64,000 nucleotides of DNA from Tetramitus jugosus (lineage: Eukaryota > Heterolobosea > Eutetramitea > Acrasida > Vahlkampfiidae): NCBI GenBank assembly GCA_937625935.1, contig OW569348.1:558001-622000 (forward strand), read 5' to 3'. Under the pieces are notes generated by a model. It saw nothing but the letters and a program-made list of their open reading frames with translations. It did no database searches and was not told where the DNA came from. This document shows, one piece after another, positions 42,701 to 52,508 of this stretch; position 1 is the stretch's first letter, and each line of letters starts with the position of its first letter. Made by a program: the position numbers and the translations under genes.

Positions 42701-42820
42701 AACCAAAACAAAAAGAACAGTGTGAAAAGTGCTGAAAAGCTTCTAACGGGTTAAATCCAAATATTTACCTTTAAGAACTTCCAATCTCTCTGATAAATCA
42801 AGTTCTTGTTTGTTTGCCAT
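39730..42820 (-). CDS. SPO22/ZIP4/TEX11-like meiotic TPR protein
   Basis: Four exons, 42820-42769, 42691-42255, 42174-42076 and 41991-39730, join in frame to give 949 residues, close to TEX11 (940) and plant ZIP4 (~936). The sequence is TPR-like throughout. The pattern LACDLITIGWLEADDY near the N-terminus, LWRCGAKEVALSLCRESKGLI and WNTALMYGKQNQDWERAY agrees with the SPO22 domain layout. In other eukaryotes the family belongs to the ZMM group that promotes class I crossovers and synapsis. Intron donors are GTAAAT, GTAAGA and GTATGC. The assignment is by architecture and length, not by a unique motif. Confidence 0.65.
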
Positions 42821-43207
42821 TTGTTTTGATGAATTCTCAAGATGTATGTAAAAAAACCTAAATGTTTTATGCTTTTGTTTTTTTGTATTCTGAGTATCTT
42901 TTAAGAGAAAATCGTAAATCGGACATTGGCGGGATTGTGCTCTTCCCGAATTTGATGGAAGCGAACAAAGAAGACGAACAGTGATTAACACTTGTCATCT
43001 TCTTTTCTCAAGGAAGGACGATGGTGGTATTGAGGGAAGATAAATGATGCCATACTTCACAGTTTTAGGCTTTGAATGCCACACAAATTCTAAAACTCCG
43101 AAGCAAGGAATAAATCAATGCAAGGGAACGGATCCATGCGAAATGAAGAGTTCCCGCAATTGGAACTCAATTTTCAGCAGTGTGAATTAAAGCCAATCAT
43201 CTAAAAA
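42821..43207. other. Divergent intergenic region, ZIP4-like / receptor kinase
   Basis: 387 nt with the two promoters. No RNA gene, repeat or conserved frame was seen. Confidence 0.5.
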
Positions 43208-46200
43208 ATGAACTCGGTGTTTTTGTGTGTCATTTTCTCTTTGTTTATTGCCTTGGCAAGTAAGTACTGACCATTCTCGCTGACTTGTGAATGATAAACT
43301 TTCGACTAACAGGATCTTCATGTCAGTTCTTTGCCAAGCAGCAACAATAAACACAATTGCTGGCACCATTGGAAGTGAGGGATATTCAGGAGATGGAGGA
43401 CCTGCCCCAAGAGCTCAATTGCACTATCCGGATGATGTTGCAGTTTCAAGTGAAGGTGAGTTGTATATTGCTGACTCAAGAAACAATCGCATTCGAAAGA
43501 TTTTGAAGAATGGAACAATAATCACATTTGCTGGGAATGGAAGTGGAGGATTCTCAGGAGATGGAGGAGCTGCCTTAGAAGCCAAGCTGCTTTATCCACG
43601 CGGAGTTGCAGTTTCAGTGGAGAATGAGGTGTACATTGCTGATACAGGCAATCACCGCATTCGAAAGATTTTCTTGAATGGAACGATCACCACAATTGCT
43701 GGGAATGGAACGAAAGGATTTTTAGGAGATGGAGGGCTTGCCACAAGCGCTCAACTATCGTCTCCAGAGAGAGTGGCAGTGTCAAGACAGGAGGTGTTTT
43801 TTCCAGACAAGGACAACAACCGCATCCGAAAGATATTGTCGAATGGAACTATCATCGCAATTGCTGGGAATGGAGATAAAGGATATTCAGGAGACGGAGG
43901 ACCGGCCACACATGCTCAACTATATTATCCCAACGGAGTAGCTGTTTCAAGTGATGGTCATGTGTATATTGCGGATTCGTACAATCACCGCATTCGAAAG
44001 ATATTGTCGAGTGGAACTATCGTCACCATCGCTGGGAATGGAAAGTACGGGTATAGAGGAGATGGAGACACTGCAATAGGAGCTCAGTTATATTTCCCCA
44101 GTGGTGTCGCTATTTCAAGTGGTGGTGAGGTATTTATTGATGATTCGTACAATCACCGCATTCGAAAGGTATTCTTGAATGGAACGATCATCACAATTGC
44201 TGGGAATGGAACGAAAGGATCTTCAGGGGATGGTGGGCGTTCCACAATGGCTCAGCTTGATCTTCCGCGTTCAATTGTGCTTTCATTGGACGGGGATTTA
44301 TACATCACTGAGAGCAATCAGCACCGTGTTCGTCTATCTACTGAGGATGCAACATGTTATGGAATAGAGTCCCCAGATCCTGGAGTTTGCTCAGGACATG
44401 GCAAATGTGTGTCATCCAATGTATGTGTATGCGATTGTGGTTATGGTGCATCAAATTGTTCAGCTGTCATGTGCTATGGTCTCCTCTCTTCTTATCCTGG
44501 GATATGTTCAGGTCATGGATACTGCATATCACCTAATAATTGCTCATGTGACAGTGGTTATGGGGCTCTTGATTGTTCTGCAGAATTGTTCACCTGTGAT
44601 GACATACTGTCCATTGATGGTAGGGTTTGTTCGGGCCATGGTTCCTGCATAGCACTCAATAATTGTTCGTGTGATAGTGGTTATGTGGGGGATAATTGTT
44701 ATATGTTCTCCTGTTTTGGTACTGATTCTCTCGATCCTGATGTCTGTTTTGGTAATGGTACATGTATATTGCCTAACACCTGTTCATGCGACAGTGGGTA
44801 TGCTGGTCCCAAATGCAATGAAACTACTTGTTTTGGAGAAGTTGTCGAATCGGATGGAGTTTGTTCAGGTCATGGAGCGTGTATATCACCCAACAATTGT
44901 TCATGTTATGTTGGTTATGACGGTAACGATTGCTCTCGTAGTATCTGTTATGGAGCATCTGGTGAGGGAGTTTGTTCAGGTACTGGTACATGTACATCAC
45001 CCAATAATTGCTCGTGCGACAGGGGTTATGGAGGTGATAATTGTTCTATTGTGATTTGTCATGATTTTCACTCCACCAATCTACTAGTTTGTTCAGGGCA
45101 TGGCAATTGTACACATCCTGATACTTGTTCATGCCACAGTGGATATACTGGTGCTAACTGTTCTGGAGTAGTATGTTATGGCAAAGTTCCGACCAATAAT
45201 GAAGTTTGTTCGGGTCATGGAAAGTGTACAGGTCCCAATGAATGCGTGTGCAACAGTGGTTATAGTCGGTTTGATTGCTCTACTTTTACAGAACACAGTA
45301 CTAAGCTTGCCAAAAGAACTGCTATTCCATTGAGTGTTTTTGCAGTGTGTTCTCTGACGACGATAATAGGCATCATTATTCTGTACATGTACAAGCAGAG
45401 ACTGAAGAGGAGAAAGAATGATGAACTACAAGCGAAATTACTGGAGTATGAATTCTCAGATATTGGAGATGATGAGAAACCACAGATGCTAAGCACAATA
45501 CAGATTCGTATGGATGAGTTGACATTCTCTTCAAAGATTAGTGAAGGAGCAGGTGGAACAGTGTACAAGGGATTGTGGTACAATAGAACTGTTGCAATCA
45601 AGAGACTGAAAGTTGGAGGAGACGAATCATTTATCAGAGAGGTTTCAGTGTTGAATCGTTTGAGACATCCTAATGTCATCGCTCTCTATGGTTACAGTAT
45701 TGATCACAGTGACAACAAGTACATTATAACGGAATTTGCTGATAATGGAAGTTTAGATGATGCTTTGTACAGCAACAAACTGAAGAAATTTGAATCGAAA
45801 ATTTCAGCATTATTAGATATTGCACAAGGAATGCATTATCTTCACAGTCGTAACCCAAAGATTTTACACATGGACATCAAGCCTCAGAACGTATTAATGC
45901 AAAAGGATAACACGTGTAAACTGTGTGACTTTGGAGTCTCGAAAATCACTGACCACTCGCTCACTGTGGGAGTCAGTTTAGGAACATTGCAGTATATGTG
46001 TCCAGAGTTGCTCTCCCAAAGTGATTATGATGAGAAATGTGATGTTTATAGTTTTGGAATCATGATGCACGAAGTTTTCACACTTGAGAAGCCATATATG
46101 TCTTCTGACACTCATTCGTTTTCATTGGGTCTCCAGATCTTGCAAGGAAAACGACCCATAATACCATCATGGGTGAAACAAGATGACTGTGACTGCAAAC

Positions 46201-46385
46201 TCGTTTCAGATTTCTTTTTCAAGAGTAATCAACTGAAACATGCGCTCTCTGACAAGGATATCAGTCAAATAGTAATCAAATTCTTCCAGTTATGTGCTGC
46301 TTGTTGGTCACAAGACCCAGCTCAAAGACCATGTTTTGAAGATGTAACTAAATTGTTGAGGGAATTACACGTATCCATTTCCTGA
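43208..46385 (+). CDS. Receptor-type protein kinase with NHL and EGF-like ectodomain
   Basis: A short first exon (43208-43259) and exon 43327-46385 give 1036 residues. This junction yields an ideal signal peptide (MNSVFLCVIFSLFIALAILC). Residues ~25-340 hold six NHL-type repeats of ~57 residues (IAGNG...GDGG...YIADS.NHRIRKI). Residues ~345-675 hold eight EGF/tenascin-like units (CSGHGKC...NNCSCDSGYG..NCS). A transmembrane helix lies at ~682-706. The kinase domain is TKL-like: glycine loop GAGGTVYKG, Lys776 (VAIKRL), catalytic loop HMDIKPQN with Asp867, CDFGVSK, then LGTLQYMCPE. The Arg of HRD is Met. It should be a plasma-membrane receptor; the ligand is unknown. Confidence 0.9.
43349..44337 (+). 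repeat. Six tandem NHL-coding repeats (~165-171 bp unit)
   Basis: Coding tandem repeat with strong nucleotide similarity between units (for example ATTGCTGGGAATGGA recurs at the unit starts), suggesting recent expansion or gene conversion. Confidence 0.85.
44350..45285 (+). repeat. Eight tandem EGF-like coding repeats (~105-120 bp unit)
   Basis: Each unit encodes C-(Y/F)-G...V-C-S-G-H-G-x-C...C-x-C-D-S-G-Y...C. Units 2-8 share near-identical cores such as AATTGTTCATGTGA. Confidence 0.85.
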
Positions 46386-46542
46386 AACTTCAAATCCCCA
46401 GTTGTATTGTTCAAACAGGATTTGACAACGAGTTGAGCTATAGTGCTATTGATTACTGTGCCAGAAACAACTTTCCATTACGATGCGTGACGGTCAATAA
46501 CATTGGCTGCACGAAAAAGGATTTATTACAAGTACTTTACAA

Positions 46543-48456
46543 CTACACCTTGTCTGTGAACCAAGAACAAGGTCTTCTTGTGGCTCCCCACCATCCATTT
46601 CCATTTCGACATGTACCATCAGCGTGATTCACTCTGGCCGAGTAGTACAAGTTCGAATAGTGCTCCGAGTAGTCTCCGTTTCCCTTGTCACATGACGTCC
46701 AAGGTACAATAGCGTCATTATCCTCATCATAGCTCGTGTACATAGAGAATAATGACAGTGGCAGACTGTATGTCGTAGTGAGACCAAATGCTGAATTGCC
46801 ACAAAGTGCCCCCTTCACATACTGTTTTGCAATCTTGGATAGGCCTTTCAACTTCTCAAACGATGGATCCAATGTATCATACACTGGATAGCTGTGATTT
46901 GTTCCTGGTATACAGTATCCTGCCTTTGTGATCACCCATTTCATCAATAGTGGATTTAGATCCGATGGCCAATTACCATCGTGAATGTGGCGACAAATAT
47001 TTCGTATCGTATGAGCAGCCTTTGAACCCAAGAGTGAACCCTGTGTTTCATACCAGGACGTAGTGTTCACATCAATGGAGCATATACCATTTTGAATTGC
47101 ATCAGCCAAGATCACGTTCGCCATTGAGTGAGCAAATATAATCTTGTCACGAATGACCGTATCGCCAGGTTTCTGGTAAATCAATGCTAGTTTACAATAC
47201 GACTCCTGTAGACCCTTATCGTCCCATCCCTTTTCCTTGGTGTCCTCTCTGATGAACCATCGTTCACTGCACTGGGGCGTATATTGTTCCACGCGACCCC
47301 AGTATTCAGGATAGGAATGTACTGGTTCCCCAGCCTCCGATGCATCATTACCTGCTCCATGTAAGAATATACAGACTTTTCCTTGCTTGTTTTTGCTCAT
47401 CAGGAGGGACTTGTTGGTCTCTTCATGTGTCTGACAGGATAATTGGTCCTTGATCCATGGATAACGACACGAGTGCTCATAAGACTGGAACCAACTCGAT
47501 TCATCATCGTTATGTTGTTGAAGGGATTTCTTCTTGGGTGTTGTTGATGAAAGCGCTCTATTCATTGGTTGTCGTATGATTCTCTCCTTGCGAATATTGG
47601 CACACACGCGATCAATGGTCGACCTTGTTTGTTCCACTAGCCAACCAATGATCCTTCTCTCTGAAAACGATTCGAAATCAACAACGAACTCTCGGCCAAT
47701 CAACCGCACTGGAACAGATGAGGAAGAATGATGTCGGTCGACAATTGATTTATCATCACTGTGGTGTGGCACGAAAGACACACAGAGCACATAGGTTTGC
47801 TCCGCAAATTTCACTGTATGAACACTGAGTCCCTGTGTTATGCACTGCTTTACTTCTCTGTCAAACACTTGATTGGCTAACTTTGGATCCATGTGCCCCA
47901 TATTTCTCAATGAATCAAACACAAGCTCCAATGGTGGAATGTCATTCGGGTCTCTGATACAATGGAAATCCTGTTCTGGATACTCTCTCAATTTCAAGTA
48001 CGCTCGCTCATGTCCATTCTGTGATAGTGCTCTACCGTTGTTCATGTTCTTCATTGCCATTTCACCGTGGTACAAGTGCAATACTTTGTTCTCTTCGCTG
48101 TCCATGTCGTCATACATGTAGAATATTGCCTCAGTTTCATTGAAAAATCGGATATCATGAACATTCATGACTCCGTGCATCACCAACTTATTCCTGTTGG
48201 TTCGATCTCTAATGTTGAATGAAGTGGAGAACTGAGAAGGGAACTCTGGTCTCTGTTGTCCATTGTCTGTCGTGGTAGCAGTAGTGGTGGCAGATGATGA
48301 TGACCGTGGTGGGAGTGATCTACCATGCCGTACATGTGTCAATGTGGCTTGAACAAGTGATGACCGACTATTATTGGAGAGATGGCCATGATAAAATAGA
48401 GTGATGACGATGACTACCAGCAGACACAACAGTATGTGTTTCCTCTTATTTATCAT
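46543..48456 (-). CDS. Type II membrane protein with alpha/beta-hydrolase-like C-terminal half
   Basis: 637 residues, single exon. A cytosolic MINKRKH and one hydrophobic segment (~8-26) give a signal-anchor. Residues ~60-330 are not recognised. From ~350 the sequence reads KVCIFLHGAGNDASEAG, like the oxyanion strand HGxG of alpha/beta hydrolases. IIFAHSMANVILADAI resembles a nucleophile elbow (G-x-S-x-G), with Ser flanked by His and Met but Ala-Asn where Gly is usual. An acid is possible in DEDNDAIVPW and a terminal His in RVNHADGT. A lumenal lipase- or esterase-like enzyme is plausible but unproven. It may be a lineage-specific family. Confidence 0.7.
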   Translation of the reverse strand: MINKRKHILLCLLVVIVITLFYHGHLSNNSRSSLVQATLTHVRHGRSLPPRSSSSATTTATTTDNGQQRPEFPSQFSTSFNIRDRTNRNKLVMHGVMNVHDIRFFNETEAIFYMYDDMDSEENKVLHLYHGEMAMKNMNNGRALSQNGHERAYLKLREYPEQDFHCIRDPNDIPPLELVFDSLRNMGHMDPKLANQVFDREVKQCITQGLSVHTVKFAEQTYVLCVSFVPHHSDDKSIVDRHHSSSSVPVRLIGREFVVDFESFSERRIIGWLVEQTRSTIDRVCANIRKERIIRQPMNRALSSTTPKKKSLQQHNDDESSWFQSYEHSCRYPWIKDQLSCQTHEETNKSLLMSKNKQGKVCIFLHGAGNDASEAGEPVHSYPEYWGRVEQYTPQCSERWFIREDTKEKGWDDKGLQESYCKLALIYQKPGDTVIRDKIIFAHSMANVILADAIQNGICSIDVNTTSWYETQGSLLGSKAAHTIRNICRHIHDGNWPSDLNPLLMKWVITKAGYCIPGTNHSYPVYDTLDPSFEKLKGLSKIAKQYVKGALCGNSAFGLTTTYSLPLSLFSMYTSYDEDNDAIVPWTSCDKGNGDYSEHYSNLYYSARVNHADGTCRNGNGWWGATRRPCSWFTDKV

Positions 48457-48808
48457 CTCTATTGTTTACTAGTTGAAGTATTAATTTGTATTTACAGTGT
48501 TTTCTTTGTATGTTGTTGGTACTAAGTTTTGTCGATCGTGCCATTATCATCATTTCAAATGTTTTATGAAGTGGGTATTTCGAAGTTTTCGGAAAAATTT
48601 GTTATTGTATTTTTGGCAATTGTATTTTTTTTGGCTGCCTCACCAAACTCAGATTGGTTGAACGTCACACTACAATACAGCCAACTCAACTTCTGGTTTT
48701 ATGGTTATTTACAGATGTTAGAGTCTGCAAATAACCATAAATTTGTGAAAAATGGCAAATTCCTTGCCGCTGCAAGTGTCCCACAAACAACACTGACCAC
48801 AATCTGAC
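48457..48808. other. Divergent intergenic region, hydrolase-like / RING gene
   Basis: 352 nt. It contains the strong inverted repeat listed at 48698-48741. A 92-codon plus frame at 48529-48807 includes that repeat and starts at TTG; it is not accepted as a gene. Confidence 0.5.
48698..48741. repeat. 17-bp inverted repeat with 10-nt loop
   Basis: Arms TTTATGGTTATTTACAG (48698-48714) and CTGCAAATAACCATAAA (48725-48741) are complementary apart from one A-C position. The loop is ATGTTAGAGT. It lies 68-111 bp before the RING gene start. Confidence 0.9.
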
Positions 48809-50047
48809 ATGCCATCGACAATGGGACAAGAACAATCGATTCGTATTCCATCCACAAATTCCCCTCGCTCAGAAGAGCACAATCTTCCTTCAGAATCATC
48901 CTTGACTGCAAGATCCGGACAAGAACAAGAATCCATCACTCCTGCATCTGATGCATCAACAAGGGACGATGACTGGAAACATCGCTACACAATGCTCAAC
49001 TCTCAATTCTCAAAACTCCAACAAGAGAATTATCTGTTGAAGAGGAAAGTGGACGATCTTCGACTGAAAAATGAAGAACTGGAAAGAAAGTTACAACAAG
49101 CAACTCGTTCTACCACCTCCGGCTCTCCGTCACAGCAACAACAACAACAAATTCCTTTGCCCTCAAGTGTTCCATCAACTGAAACTTCACAACAAAGACC
49201 ACAACCACGACAACCACAAGAAGCTCCGGATGACGAAGAAACAATCGAAAGAAAAAGAAGACAGGAACAAGAAGATCGGGAGTATGCTCTACGTTTGCAG
49301 CGAGAAATGATGAGCAGTGATGAGGAAGACGAAGGAGGAATCGAAAGGCCACAGCTGGTCAGCAGTGACGATGACGACGACGATGATCATCCAATGCCCT
49401 ATCACAGACGGCCAATGTCCGATGATTTTCCAGACATGATCATGCATCGAATGATGCCACATGTTGCCTCTTCGCCGTCAATGATGAGAAGGAGTGACGA
49501 TGTAATGACACCTGACGAGTTTCTTCAGGAATTGTTTGTACCTCGCACCGCTCAACAACGTTATTCTCCCGCTGCTGCACGAGCAAGTCATCACCGTCGG
49601 GGGCGAGGAGGATTCTATGGTAGCATCAGCAGCAGTGGCAGTGAAGGAAGGAATAGTAGTCCGTTGCATCCCTTCTTGCGATTGATGACAGGCATGGACA
49701 TCATTCCTGGAAGTGAGCAACCAGCGTCCTACGAGGAACTCCTCAGATTGGATGAAAGAGCAGTGAGAGTGGGTGTACCCGAACAACGATTGAATCAATT
49801 CCCCACGCATACATTCCATGCTCGAACACGACCACAGACCTCCACAACATCCGATTCTGCAACAGCGACCACGAGCAGCACCGAAACTGATCAGGATGAC
49901 AAATGTCTCATTTGTTTCGAAGAGTACGAAGAAGGAGACAAGATTAGAACTATTCCGTGTATGCACAAATTCCATGCCAACTGCATTGATACATGGTTCA
50001 GGGAACATCACGACTGCCCCATTTGTAAATTTGACGTCAATGAATAA
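48809..50047 (+). CDS. RING-H2 E3 ubiquitin ligase
   Basis: 412 residues. The C-terminal RING-H2 (~365-408) reads CLICFEEYEEGDKI...PCMHKFHANCIDTWF...CPIC, with all eight zinc ligands (C3H2C3), so E2 binding and ubiquitin transfer are expected. A coiled coil (~60-105), Gln/Pro-rich and acidic stretches and Ser-rich disorder fill the N-terminal part. No transmembrane segment. The second Met (48821) gives MGQEQSIRIP, a good N-myristoylation signal, and may be the real start. Confidence 0.9.
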   Translation: MPSTMGQEQSIRIPSTNSPRSEEHNLPSESSLTARSGQEQESITPASDASTRDDDWKHRYTMLNSQFSKLQQENYLLKRKVDDLRLKNEELERKLQQATRSTTSGSPSQQQQQQIPLPSSVPSTETSQQRPQPRQPQEAPDDEETIERKRRQEQEDREYALRLQREMMSSDEEDEGGIERPQLVSSDDDDDDDHPMPYHRRPMSDDFPDMIMHRMMPHVASSPSMMRRSDDVMTPDEFLQELFVPRTAQQRYSPAAARASHHRRGRGGFYGSISSSGSEGRNSSPLHPFLRLMTGMDIIPGSEQPASYEELLRLDERAVRVGVPEQRLNQFPTHTFHARTRPQTSTTSDSATATTSSTETDQDDKCLICFEEYEEGDKIRTIPCMHKFHANCIDTWFREHHDCPICKFDVNE

Positions 50048-50117
50048 TAAGAGTAAGGGTATTTTAATAAAAATAAATTATACAAAAATGAGTGAAGGAA
50101 TGTCTTCTACACTATTC

Positions 50118-51896
50118 CTAATTCGTAGCACGCATCTCTTGCGCTATCCTTGCTTCTTCAGCATCTAGAAGGGGCATGAGCGACAATGAGGTTCCAACTA
50201 CTAATTGTGGCGTTTTTCGACTCGATTTCTTCGAATATTTCCTCCTGCGGAATCTGTTGAGGAATGGGAAAGCGAGCCTTACCATCTCCCAACTAAACGT
50301 CTGGAATGTGCAAGCAAAATCGACTAGAAGCGCCGTAATGTACAAAATCTGAAAGTTCATGGACCTGTAATAGTGTCCAAACACAGTCTCCTTGGTAATA
50401 TCAATAATCAAGAATATCAGCTGGAAGCACATGAGCAGCAACAATATCGTAACCACCATTGCAAACTTTGTCAGCTTCAAATTGAAAAAGTTCAAATGAG
50501 GTATCGTCGCCTTGATTCTTATCCACAACCGTATCGCATATATGGCTATCCCCATTGCTAACATACCGATAATCACCAATCCCGTAGGCACAAATATCTG
50601 CTCTAAACGTCTTCCATTGCTCTTCTTTAGTGAACTGATTCCGAGACTAGTGAATGGAATGGCTGAGAATGCAATAATCAGCAGATATATAACTCCTAGA
50701 ATGATCTTCAAGTGAAGCGCCATTGAATGAGTCTTCTCCTTCGAATTGGCCCTATAGATAATGTTGATCCATACAAAGAATATGGTACACAGTACCATCA
50801 ACAGGGCCAAAAAGCTCAGAATTTGAAAGAAGCCTGTTCCGACCACCATTCGATACAGATACAGCTTCTCAAACGGTATCCACAATAGGAACTCTGCTGC
50901 ACTCAACAAAAAGTGCACACAGAGAGCCACTGTGATTAGCAAGTGCGTGTCCATGAGACAGTTGAACATTCTTCGAATCCGAGCACCAATACCATTGCCG
51001 CCATTCTCTCTCGTCTTGAACAATTGCTTCACCACAATCACCAGAAATGGAAACAGAATAAACAGCACTGCAAACACAAACAATAGCAGATATGTGATGG
51101 TCATTCCCATTGGAAAGATATCATAGATCAATGGCTTTGTAAAAAAGGAGAAAAAGTCACACTTGTATGCCATGAATGCCGTTTTGGACGATATCTGACA
51201 ATGACACATGAGTGGTATTGAAAAATTCTTGATTGCCATCAATCGCGGAGTAAACAATGGATATCCGTCCTTGAGAGACTTTGAACAATGACCAAATGGA
51301 TAATAGTAATCGGGGCATGATCCCTTGGTCACCTTCTCATGAAATGACTCAAAATCTTCTCTCTCACAATAACGACAATAGTTCATCAGAGTCGTGTACT
51401 CACTCAATCGAACATAGGTTTGAACATCCATCGGATAGGATGATACCTTGGGCATGGGCACATACCGTTCACCACAAAAGAAATCCTCGCATGACTTGAA
51501 TCGTGATGCATTATAGTATTGAAATGTGCTGAATTGATCTGTCAGCTCTGGAACTGCACAAAGATCCATCTCATCCGTATCATAGAACGTATTGAACACT
51601 GCATATGAGTTCTTGTTGAACACTCTCATGGGTATGAGTGAATAATCTGGTACAATGAACAATGACTCACAAGAGTTGATGCGATATGCGGGGTAATACT
51701 TGCAATTGCTCCAACCAAATTTGGCATGAACAAAAAAAGAGGATGATGATGAGTGTGCAATGTTGATGATGGTATGTGGATCATGATGATGGTGATGATG
51801 ATGTAAAAAATAGTAGTGAGGCTGTATCTCGAGAATCAAAAGCCAAATCAGCACCGACAAGTAGAGAATACGCGTATGCGCATGAAATGTCATCAT
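50118..51896 (-). CDS. 7-transmembrane receptor-like protein with Cys-containing ectodomain
   Basis: 592 residues, single exon. A hydrophobic N-terminus (LYLSVLIWLLILEI) may be a signal peptide and is followed by a His run. An ectodomain of ~200 residues has paired cysteines (KYYPAYRINSCESLF, SCEDFFCGERY, NYCRYCE). Seven hydrophobic helices follow, in order starting YLLLFVFAVLFILFPFLVIV, ITVALCVHFLLSAAEFLLWI, ILSFLALLMVLCTIFFVWI, LKIILGVIYLLIIAFSAI, GLVIIGMLAMGIAIYAI, MVVTILLLLMCFQLIFLI and ILYITALLVDFACTF, ending in a basic tail. The topology suits a GPCR-like receptor, but no class-specific motif (DRY, NPxxY) is present. Confidence 0.72.
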   Translation of the reverse strand: MMTFHAHTRILYLSVLIWLLILEIQPHYYFLHHHHHHHDPHTIINIAHSSSSSFFVHAKFGWSNCKYYPAYRINSCESLFIVPDYSLIPMRVFNKNSYAVFNTFYDTDEMDLCAVPELTDQFSTFQYYNASRFKSCEDFFCGERYVPMPKVSSYPMDVQTYVRLSEYTTLMNYCRYCEREDFESFHEKVTKGSCPDYYYPFGHCSKSLKDGYPLFTPRLMAIKNFSIPLMCHCQISSKTAFMAYKCDFFSFFTKPLIYDIFPMGMTITYLLLFVFAVLFILFPFLVIVVKQLFKTRENGGNGIGARIRRMFNCLMDTHLLITVALCVHFLLSAAEFLLWIPFEKLYLYRMVVGTGFFQILSFLALLMVLCTIFFVWINIIYRANSKEKTHSMALHLKIILGVIYLLIIAFSAIPFTSLGISSLKKSNGRRLEQIFVPTGLVIIGMLAMGIAIYAIRLWIRIKATIPHLNFFNLKLTKFAMVVTILLLLMCFQLIFLIIDITKETVFGHYYRSMNFQILYITALLVDFACTFQTFSWEMVRLAFPFLNRFRRRKYSKKSSRKTPQLVVGTSLSLMPLLDAEEARIAQEMRATN

Positions 51897-52508
51897 ATGT
51901 AAATGTATCTATCACACACACACTGTTCAGTATAGTAGTAAAAATATTTTGAATATCAACAGTGTATGATGATGGTGATGATGGATGTCAAGAGCTGTTG
52001 TTCTCTCTGTACGTGAACAAAATACGATGAAAGATTTTTTTTGTTTTTTGATAGGAGAAGAGAACGGAGTAAATTTTTTTTTCGCTCCATACCATATCGA
52101 TTGGGTATGCAACAGTGTGAGAGATTGTCGGAACTATTAATCCAAAACTCAACATCTTTGACGCTCAACACAAACTGAACTGTCTTAACCCTTGTTACGT
52201 TGTTTTCTTCCCAGAGGTGTATTGATTATCTCACTCGAAGAATGATACTTGAGGCTATCAACGTGTGTAACTACACTCAGCGAATAAGGCATGTTTCCAT
52301 TTTTCTCTCTGCCTTGTTCCGGGCAATTGTCCGGCATTACGATCGGACTTCTACAGTTACAGTTCAAAATCGCCGTTTTCCTTAACTGTTCACTTGTTTG
52401 TTGCGACCAGTCGCAAAACCAACTAGCAACCACTTTGGTGCACATCACTCGAGCATAAACGCTCTTTCCACTCGTCTATAGTTTTCTTATTCGATAAAAT
52501 AGCACAGC
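51897..52508. other. Divergent intergenic region with small palindromes
   Basis: 612 nt. It includes T runs (around 52036 and 52075), a 16-bp imperfect palindrome (52319-52334) and TTGCGAC-ca-GTCGCAA (52401-52416), both in the probable promoter of the plus gene at 52509. No RNA gene was recognised. Confidence 0.55.

Noticed and set aside
48529..48807. 92-codon plus frame before the RING gene
   Set aside because: Begins with TTG, contains the inverted repeat and stops just before the RING start; hydrophobic stretch likely chance.
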